From assembly GCA_013398615.1 (NCBI GenBank), contig VZSR01003816.1, forward strand, positions 13,103,029 through 13,167,028: a DNA stretch of 64,000 nt, read 5' to 3'. Made by a program: the position numbers and the translations under genes. Below are positions 57,471 to 64,000 of the stretch, in pieces (the first letter of the stretch is position 1; each line of letters begins with the position of its first letter). Origin of the DNA: Brachypodius melanocephalos (Eukaryota > Chordata > Aves > Passeriformes > Pycnonotidae). The notes under the pieces were generated by a model. That model searched no databases and was not told the origin of the DNA. It saw nothing but the letters and a program-made list of their open reading frames with translations.

Positions 57471-60096
57471 GTGGGTGCCCTGCAGTCAGACAGTGTTTGT
57501 GTGACACACAGCCCTGCTTTTCCCCTTCCCTCCTCATGGAAAATTACTGTAACCCTGTCAGTACTTCCCATTTTAGTGGCAGTAGTAACTCTGTGTGGGG
57601 TTACCTTTGTTCACCAAATAACTTTTCCCCAAGTACACTCATTCCCAGTGAGTGTCCTTGTCTCAGTGCAGAATACTTTACAGTCCTGAGGAATTACATG
57701 CTCCTTTTGTCCCCTGGATCCTCAGGGTGATAAAAAGTCCTGATTCTTGGAGCTGAAGGACTTTAAGAAGTAGAATTCATGCAAAGAATCCGTTGATGTA
57801 GACGCATTTCTTGGGATTTCAAAAATGCTTTCAATGGCTCTGGAATTGCAAAGGTAGAACAAACTGTCACTTTGCCTGTTAGTGGTTTTGTCCAGGAAAG
57901 AAAGGTTTGCATTTTGAAAGAATTATTGTCTCATTAGGCAAAATGTCTGAACATTTATAAATACAAACATCTCCTGTTTCTTTCTCCCTACATTTTCAGG
58001 CTTCTGTCCAATTTCTACTTCAGAAATTCCAGGCTTGTATATTTTCTTCTTACTTTAGGTCCCTTTTTAATGCTATCTTACTACAAATGTTTACCATTTA
58101 CCTCTGTTCCTTTACCCCCCTTTCTTTCCTCCCCTTCATTTTTGCTTTTTTTCCCTTTTATTCTAATTGGGTCATTTCTGTTGGGCTGATTGCCTTTGCA
58201 TTCTCATTGGCCTCTGCAGAGAAGTTTGTTTCCTGGACGTGCAGCTGAGGTCCCTGTGCTTGCAGTGTGGCAGGGACAGTGTCACACTGGGGGTGGCTTG
58301 TGGCCAGCCCCAAGCCCAGGCTGCTGCTTCAGAGCTGCTGGTGATGATTGGCATCAATGTCCAGTTCTGCTTTCGTTCAAAGGGCGAGGCATACAAAGGA
58401 AGTTTTTTAGCTGTTGGTGACACTGTGTTAGTTCTGAGGAAAGGCATATTCCACTTTCTCACCAAACTCTGTGCTGAGGGCTTGCATCCTGCCCAGATCA
58501 GGCTCCTTTGTGTTTCACTCCTGAGCTGGAATTGTTGCATACTGCTCCATAGCTGCTTTCTCACATGGATCATGGCCACCTCTCAGGAGCCTGCAGAATG
58601 TGTAAGGTTGCTTTGAGATCCCTCAGGAGTCAGCCACAGGATACAGAGGATTGTTTGGGGTCCCTCTGTACAGGGATGCAAGCACACAGAGCCACACTCA
58701 GCCCTCACATGAAGGCTTAAGGGTAGGAGAAGGATATTCTTGGAATTTCTTCCCCCTGTAGTGGAGAATTGAATCCAGAGGAAAGCTGGTGTCACTGCAC
58801 AGTGTGGTGGTGTAGTTGTGTGAGAGGGAGCTCACTTTGCCCACCTGTCTGCTGGAAAATCCTATAGGTTTGTTGTTTCCTCTGTGCTCTCATAACAGTG
58901 TCAGGAGACACAGCAAGAAAAGCAAGGAGGTCCTGTTGCCATTCTGGGGAAGAAATTTGTCAGCATTCATTAGATATTCACCCAAAGCAGAGATTGGGGG
59001 CCAGAGCATCCTTTTCTCTCCCTGACCAGTTTTGCAGTCACATCCCAATTCGTTATAGAATTAAATATTTCTATTAATAAAGATAACCCTTATCTGGCAA
59101 ATAGTGAGTATAACCGATATAACTAATACTGAGTATACTATAACTAATAGCATAACTGATACAATTAATATAAAGTCTTCCACAATAGGATATGAAAAAA
59201 TATTTCTGGGAAGAGTGTTTAAATTATGGATTATCAGTTGGACTTTCCCTTTTTTTCTGTTTGCGCTGTTGATAGTTGTTATATTTCTTAAAACTCCATC
59301 CTTTTCTGAGTACTTTTTGTGAGGCTTTTCAAGGGGAGGCTTTTCTGGCACCAACTCTTGCTCATACCTTTAAGAAAAACAAACAAAAATCCCTCAAAAA
59401 ATAAACCATTTTCTTTATGGCTGTGAATGTTCACTTAGGAGCAAAGGGAAGCCCTTTTTTCCAGTGCTGAAGGAAGGTGTTTCTAGGAGACATTTGAGAA
59501 GTTCCCTGTATGTCTCTGGCCTCAAGTTAAACCATTGTAGTGGTTTGTTTTCAGAAAAGAAGTAAATAGATCTGAAGGGCTGGAAAAGTACCCAACTAGA
59601 GTTGTGAATTCAGGATTCTTACAGACTTGGGAAGGGAGCAGGCATGCCAAGGTCAAAAATGTGAGCATGTTGTCCAAACCCAGAAGAGCTGGTTCACCCA
59701 GGTATTTGAGTTGATTTGGGCTGGCATTGTCTCGATTGTCTGGCAGAGAAACATCTGAAGTACAGACCACAGCTACAGCAGGTCAAGACGAGTTCTGTTG
59801 TGCCCCATATTTTAGGTATTTACATTTTAGTTTCTCCTAACTTCCTAATGTCTTCTTCCACTGACATTTTTGCATGAGGACATGAGCTGAGAACTTGGGA
59901 GTGCTTTGCATTGCTCAGCTTAGCTTCTGTGTGCACAGAGTTCCCTGGTTTAAGTGCTAGAATGTTCCTCAGAACCAGAGACTTGGAAGCATGACATAAC
60001 CATGGTAATGTGCTCTTCAGTGCTTTCTGGGACAGCAGTGGTGATGAGCAGGAGGAGAAGTTTAGTCTGTATCTCATAAGCTGTGTGTGCTTTCAG
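57471..60096 (+). other. TNRC6A intron after visible exon 16
   Basis: A 2.6 kb intron. It contains a small AT-rich degenerate repeat near 59110-59170 with TATAACTAATA twice. No exon or transposon is supported. Confidence 0.8.
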
Positions 60097-60228
60097 GAAT
60101 GAACTCAAACTTGAATGTAAACCTGGATATGAGCAGTATTAAAGAGCCACAATCTCGGCTGAGGAAATGGACTACAGTCGACAGCATTTCTATGAACACA
60201 TCCTTAGATCAAAACTCCAGCAAACATG
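60097..60228 (+). CDS. TNRC6A: TNRC6A visible exon 17
   Basis: A 132-base exon, phase 1 to 1, with acceptor TGCTTTCAG and donor CATG|gtatgt. It reads GMNSNLNVNLDMSSIKEPQS, then RLRKWTTVDSISMNTSLDQN and ends SSKH. It lies just N-terminal to the PAM2 motif. A 2.6 kb intron separates it from exon 16. Confidence 0.95.
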
Positions 60229-61636
60229 GTATGTCCAGCATGGCCTTGTGCACATCAGCCTGGGAGGCTCTGGTGTCAGGTTTGCAGGGTTTGGGCTGTG
60301 GTTATCACTCCTGTGTCTCTGTGCCTGTCACAGTTTGTGTTGTGTTGTCTGTGCCAACTTGCTGCTTGTCTGCCACAGCAGCCACAGCTCTGCTGACTGT
60401 GCTCACCCAATGATCTTGTGATGAGATTAGTAGAAACATTCTACAGAATTCATTTTTTAACCAGACTTTTCTGTAAGTATGACTGTTGCTACTAGCTTTA
60501 CTTTAATCTCCAGTGGAATGCTTCATATATTTTTAAACCAAAAGCTTGATTTTCAGGTTTTCTCTCCCACCACCCTTCTGTCCTAAGGTGATTTTGGGGG
60601 ATTTACCACATTCTGGGCATGGCTGACATTTTTACTGACAGGTTTTGGTTATGAATGTCTTATGTTTGCATTCTAAAATTGGGGAGAGCTTAAAAGGGCT
60701 GGACTTGGAACCACTGTTGTCCTTAGTTTTAGAGGAGATGAACTCGGTTGCTTCGTGTTTCATTCCAGTAACCAAGATTCATATGACATTTCAGCTGTTT
60801 CAGTTGCTTGAAATCTCATCCAGTTAAAATTTGAGTCTATTGCCCAAGATTCTGTGTCTAAAGATAGTTATAAATGTCCCCAGTCTCCTGTTACTGTTCA
60901 GTCTCAGATTGTCAGGGTATTTTTAGGTTCATCAGCTGCTTTGCTGCTCTGAGCTCCCTGTGGTGCCTGTAGTGGCCATTCCCTGCAGCTGCCCTGCTGA
61001 ACCCATCCCAATGTTACCACAGGCAGTGGTGGTGTTGCTTTACCTGTAGGTGATGTTTTCTGACCAGAGCTAGGAATTTCTGTATCTCATGGAATCCCTG
61101 GGTCCCTCAGAACTGTAGCAGAACTGTAGTTTAACTTTTAAACTGTTCCTGGCTCTGTCTCCAGGGATTTTTAATTTTTTTTTTTTTTTTTTTGCCTCCC
61201 AAGAGTAGGAATAGAATCTACAGAGCTTTGCAATAGCTAAAGATCCTTCACATGTTGGAGCTGTTTCTTTCATGAGCTCTTGCACCACAGAACCCCTTTA
61301 GTCAAGTGGGGTCCCGCAGAATGCTCTTACCCTCTGGAATTAATACTTCAGCTGAATACATGTTACCTTGAATATGTATACTGTTTTAGTGAAGGGATTT
61401 CATGGGAGATTATTCTTACAGTTTTCTCCTAAATTACTCAGACATATTTCATTTTGAGTTATACACTCCTGTATTATCTCCAATATAACTTGGGATCACA
61501 AGAGAACAGTGTGCTGCTATATATTTCGTGAATGATTTACAAGGGCATGATGTTACATATATTTATATAGGGATATAAAAACCGGCCGTGAAAAATATTT
61601 GACTGCCTTTTTTTTTTTTTTTTTTTTTTAAATCAG
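60229..61636 (+). other. TNRC6A intron after visible exon 17
   Basis: A 1.4 kb intron with two T homopolymers, at 61175-61193 and 61608-61629. The second forms the pyrimidine tract of the PAM2 exon. Nothing else is recognised. Confidence 0.8.
61608..61629 (+). repeat. 22-T homopolymer at the PAM2 exon acceptor
   Basis: Uninterrupted T run ending seven bases before exon 18, where it serves as the polypyrimidine tract. Confidence 0.93.
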
Positions 61637-61795
61637 GTGCTATTTCAAGTGGTTTTAGGCTGGAAGATTCTCCGTTTGTTCCTTACGACTTTCTGAACAG
61701 CAGTAATTCTCCAGCCAGTCCTCCCGGATCCATTGGGGACGGCTGGCCCCGTGCCAAATCGCCTAATGGCTCTAGCAGTGTTAACTGGCCCCCAG
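61637..61795 (+). CDS. TNRC6A: TNRC6A visible exon 18 (PAM2, PABPC-binding motif)
   Basis: A 159-base exon, phase 1 to 1. It encodes the PAM2 motif: FRLEDSPFVPYDFLNSS near its start, with the key aromatic in SPFVPYDF. In GW182 proteins this binds the MLLE domain of cytoplasmic poly(A)-binding protein. Then follow SPASPPGSIGDGWPRAKSPN and VNWPP. Its acceptor is fed by an uninterrupted run of 22 T (61608-61629) ending in AAATCAG. The donor is CCAG|gtacag. Confidence 0.96.
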
Positions 61796-62093
61796 GTACA
61801 GCCCTCCCGTGCCCTGGGTTTGTCCTGGATTCCTGCCTGTGCAGAGGGCAGGAGCCAGCCTGCAGAAGGGTGTTCTTAGATAGAAATGAAGAGTGGGAAT
61901 TTTATTGTCCGGAGAGAAGTGTATCTGCCAGAGAAACCAGAAATGAAATTAGTAAAGTGAGGGCTAAATCGAGTAAATAAAATGCTTAAAGGGTTTCAGA
62001 TTTTCAGTCATTAGGAGATGTATTGTTTAGACAGCTGTTTCCTTTTCTAAAGTATAGTGAAAATAAGCTTCTTTCCTGCATCTGTATTCCTAG

Positions 62094-62234
62094 AGTTTCG
62101 CCCTGGTGAGCCATGGAAAGGTTATCCAAACATCGACCCCGAAACTGACCCTTACGTCACTCCTGGCAGTGTCATAAACAATCTCTCAATTAATACTGTG
62201 CGGGAAGTTGACCACCTCAGGGACAGGAACAGTG
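62094..62234 (+). CDS. TNRC6A: TNRC6A visible exon 19 (M2 region)
   Basis: A 141-base exon, phase 1 to 1, with acceptor TATTCCTAG and donor AGTG|gtatgc. It encodes EFRPGEPWKGYPNIDPETDP, then YVTPGSVINNLSINTVREVD and ends LRDRNSG. It reads almost identically to the human protein and is the best conserved stretch of the window. It belongs to the M2 part of the silencing domain, which recruits deadenylase complexes. Confidence 0.96.
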
Positions 62235-62803
62235 GTATGCTCAGCCTGCCTGGGGGATTGTGTGTGCCCTTCCCTCAGCCCACAGACCCTGCTATCCTGG
62301 AGGTGTTCACTGCATGCTCCCCTCCTGGTTTAGCCCTTGTGTTTCCTCCTTGCTCCTCTCCTGGTTATTCCCCTGTGTTTGCTCCTTGCTGCCCTCGTGG
62401 TTGTCCCTTGTGTTGTGGGTTTGGGATGTGGTTGCTGCTTGCTCCACTCCTGGTTTATCCCTGGTGTTGTGTCTGTCACGGCTGGAAGCTCATCCTTGGC
62501 TCAGCCCTGCTGCTGATGCAGTGCAGGAGCTGTCCCAGGAATGTGGGCTGTGCTCTGCATCCTGATGTCAGCTCTGCACACCCGGGGCTTTGGGAGCAGC
62601 AGAACCTTGGCAGCCGTGCAGGAATGCAGGGCCTGTGCTCTCTGGGTGCTCCTGCTGCCCCCGTGTGCCCTGGGCTGAGGATGGGGACCGAGGGCTGCAT
62701 GTCCCTCCCTGAGGTGTGTTCAGGCTGGAGCAGGAGCCAAGCCTGTTAACCTTACTGCATTTGTGACGTGCTGTGCTGTGTCTGACTCTTGTCTTTGTTG
62801 CAG
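62235..62803 (+). other. TNRC6A intron after visible exon 19, with degenerate tandem repeat
   Basis: A 569-base GC-richer intron. Between about 62318 and 62480 a unit like CTCCTGGTTTATCCCTTGTG followed by TTTGCTCCTTGCT recurs about four times with drift. It keeps a long open frame by chance, but it is absent from the expected protein. Confidence 0.7.
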
Positions 62804-62911
62804 GGTCATCCTCATCTTTGAACACCACGCTGCCTTCAACTAGTGCCTGGTCATCCATTCGTGCCTCCAACTACAATGTTTCCCTCAGCAGTACAGCACA
62901 AAGCACTTCAG
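62804..62911 (+). CDS. TNRC6A: TNRC6A visible exon 20 (M2 region)
   Basis: A 108-base exon, phase 1 to 1, with acceptor TTTGTTGCAG and a slightly weak donor CAG|gtgatg. It encodes SSSSLNTTLPSTSAWSSIRA and ends SSTAQSTS. The AW motif fits the Trp residues of the M2 region that dock on NOT9 of CCR4-NOT; that assignment rests on family knowledge. Confidence 0.95.
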
Positions 62912-63126
62912 GTGATGTCTCTTGTATTGTTCTGGTTCCTTCCCCCTCACATGCTCCAGGGGATCCTAGGTGTTAATAGAAGCAGTGCTGAGGTCTCATC
63001 AGCGTGGTAATTTCACTGATTTCAAAGCAGCTGTTTTGATTTTATCCTAATTTAGCAGCTTTTCTTTGCAGCAAGGTCATGGTTGCAGCAACGGTGATTG
63101 TGGCTGTCTTTTTTGTTTTTTAGTAG

Positions 63127-63345
63127 CCAGAAACAGTGATTCCAAATCAACGTGGTCTCCTGGATCAGTCACTAACACCTCTCTGGCTCATGAGCTGTGG
63201 AAGGTCCCTTTGCCACCTAAAAGCATCACTGCTCCATCCCGCCCACCTCCAGGGCTGACCGGCCAGAAACCACCCCTGTCCACCTGGGATAATTCCCTTC
63301 GTCTGGGTGGAGGATGGGGAAATTCTGATGCCAGATACACCCCTG
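63127..63345 (+). CDS. TNRC6A: TNRC6A visible exon 21 (M2 to RRM linker)
   Basis: A 219-base exon, phase 1 to 1, with acceptor TTTTTAGTAG and donor CCTG|gtaagc. It encodes ARNSDSKSTWSPGSVTNTSL, AHELWKVPLPPKSITAPSRP, and ends GGGWGNSDARYTP. The next expected exon begins with a Ser-Ser-Trp-Gly-Glu segment leading into the RRM, and is not in the remaining 655 bases. A second AG three bases upstream (TAGTAG) could add or drop a codon as a NAGNAG-type acceptor. Confidence 0.95.
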
Positions 63346-64000
63346 GTAAGCACCTGGACGGGTTTGTGGTTTGTTACCAAGTCTCCCAAGCGTCTGGCTG
63401 GACAGTCTGTCCCTGTGGGCTGCCAGCTGCAGCACTGGCCTTGCCTGAAGCAGGTCCCTCTGTCCCAGCTGCAGTGCTGTGGGCTCTGTGCTGAGGAGAG
63501 CTGGGAGCAGGGCAGGTGTTGTGTGCAACATGGGTGGCACAAGTGCTTGTTGTGTCCTCAGTGGAACTGCCTCTGCCAGTGCTTTCCAAGCCAGTGCTTT
63601 CCATCAGTGCAGCTGTGCAGTTCAACATTGTTCACAGAGAGGCTCATCAGACTGTAATGAATTAGATCATCAATGTGATTAGATCATGATAGCCCAGGGA
63701 GTAGTCAGACAGGCTTCAAAACTCTTCTGAGCTTGCAGCAGGAATCAGAGCAAATATGTTTGTATTTTGCTTCAGTTCTGATTATCTGACAACAGTGTAG
63801 TTGCTTGCGCCCCTGCTTACATGAGCAAAAGGCTTCCCAAAGTAAATAAATTGAGTAGTGCTGTACCACCCCACAGTAAGCTTCTAAGGGTTTGGAGTCT
63901 GGAGGAGGTTAGTGCTGCAGGAGTTTTTGTTATCAGTGGATGTTGGTGTCAGCTGCTCCACCCAACTGCCCGGTGCCAGTGTGGCAGGCACCAACTCCTG
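63346..64000 (+). other. TNRC6A intron after visible exon 21, runs off the window
   Basis: From the gtaagc donor to the window end I find no acceptor followed by the RRM-leading segment. The next exon lies beyond base 64000. Confidence 0.75.

Larger units (their letters stand above)
27128..63345 (+). other. TNRC6A: TNRC6A gene (GW182), 5' and 3' incomplete
   Basis: Span of 21 visible coding exons. The spliced frame is open throughout, every intron starts GT and ends AG, and phases match across all junctions. The protein follows vertebrate TNRC6A (about 1960 residues in human) closely from its second residue to shortly before the RRM. Known role of the family: cytoplasmic P-body protein that binds Argonaute through Gly-Trp repeats and recruits poly(A)-binding protein and the PAN2-PAN3 and CCR4-NOT deadenylases to microRNA targets. 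TNRC6B and TNRC6C were considered; the N-terminal charged segment and the exon-by-exon wording fit TNRC6A best. Missing are the first coding exon (only ATG AG expected) and the exons for the RRM and C-terminus. No frameshift or premature stop is seen, so the gene looks functional. Confidence 0.96.

Noticed and set aside
62057..62749. 230-codon frame that extends exon 19 into the intron
   Set aside because: Only 62094-62234 matches TNRC6A. The rest is the intronic tandem repeat beyond a good donor.
27128..63345. TNRC6B or TNRC6C instead of TNRC6A
   Set aside because: The charged N-terminus, the segment after exon 4, the exon 6 wording and the PAM2 neighbourhood all follow TNRC6A closely; the paralogues differ at these places as far as I recall.
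1..64000. CRISPR arrays, tRNA or rRNA genes, integrated viruses
   Set aside because: Repeats present are head-to-tail minisatellites without spacers. No cloverleaf, rRNA or retroviral coding signature was seen.

Overview
The window is vertebrate nuclear DNA, almost certainly from a bird. Two things show this. The right-hand 37 kb carries one long multi-exon gene whose spliced protein reads clearly as TNRC6A (GW182), a scaffold of the microRNA silencing complex. The only interspersed repeats I recognise are 3' ends of CR1 retrotransposons, of the kind abundant in birds. A neoavian or passerine is my guess from the CR1 sequence style. There are no bacterial-type operons, tRNA or rRNA genes, CRISPR arrays or viral genes.

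Bases 1-26400 are GC-rich, gene-poor DNA upstream of TNRC6A. No protein gene is supported here. The region holds AT-rich blocks full of TAATTA-type homeodomain words that look like conserved non-coding elements (near 270, 1500, 5350, 7300, 7800, 12660, 15030, 15470, 16180 and 23100-23640). It also has several GC-rich minisatellites (6111, 6618, 8930, 10755), an isolated CpG island with good splice donors (10340-11300), an antisense CR1 (3005), and a minus-strand poly(A) signal at 24664. Just left of a 100-N assembly gap (26401-26500) two CR1 tails meet 3' end to 3' end. Right of the gap is a second CpG island (26501-27060), the likely TNRC6A promoter. The first coding exon, expected to end in ATG AG, is not visible and probably lies in the gap.

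From 27128 to 63345 I read 21 TNRC6A coding exons on the plus strand. They total 5207 bases (about 1735 codons), all with GT/AG boundaries and consistent phase. In order they encode: a charged N-terminus (visible exons 1-3); the segment that is glutamine-rich in mammals, here nearly without glutamine repeats (exon 4); a 16-residue in-frame cassette (exon 5); a 2586-base giant internal exon plus exon 7 carrying the GW/WG-rich Argonaute-binding region; an acidic and linker region (exons 8-12); a Q/L-rich middle domain (exons 13-16); the PAM2 motif for poly(A)-binding protein (exon 18); and the Trp-containing M2 part of the silencing domain (exons 19-21). The RRM and C-terminal exons lie beyond the right edge.

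The protein joins Argonaute (N-terminal GW repeats) to PABPC, PAN2-PAN3 and CCR4-NOT (C-terminal silencing domain). Points worth a second look are the near-loss of the CAG/polyQ tract, an intragenic CpG island just before exon 4 that could start the short GW182 form, the 48-base cassette exon, a 22-base microexon, a 22-T homopolymer serving as polypyrimidine tract for the PAM2 exon, and a possible divergent antisense transcript from the promoter. I found no wholly novel biological system.
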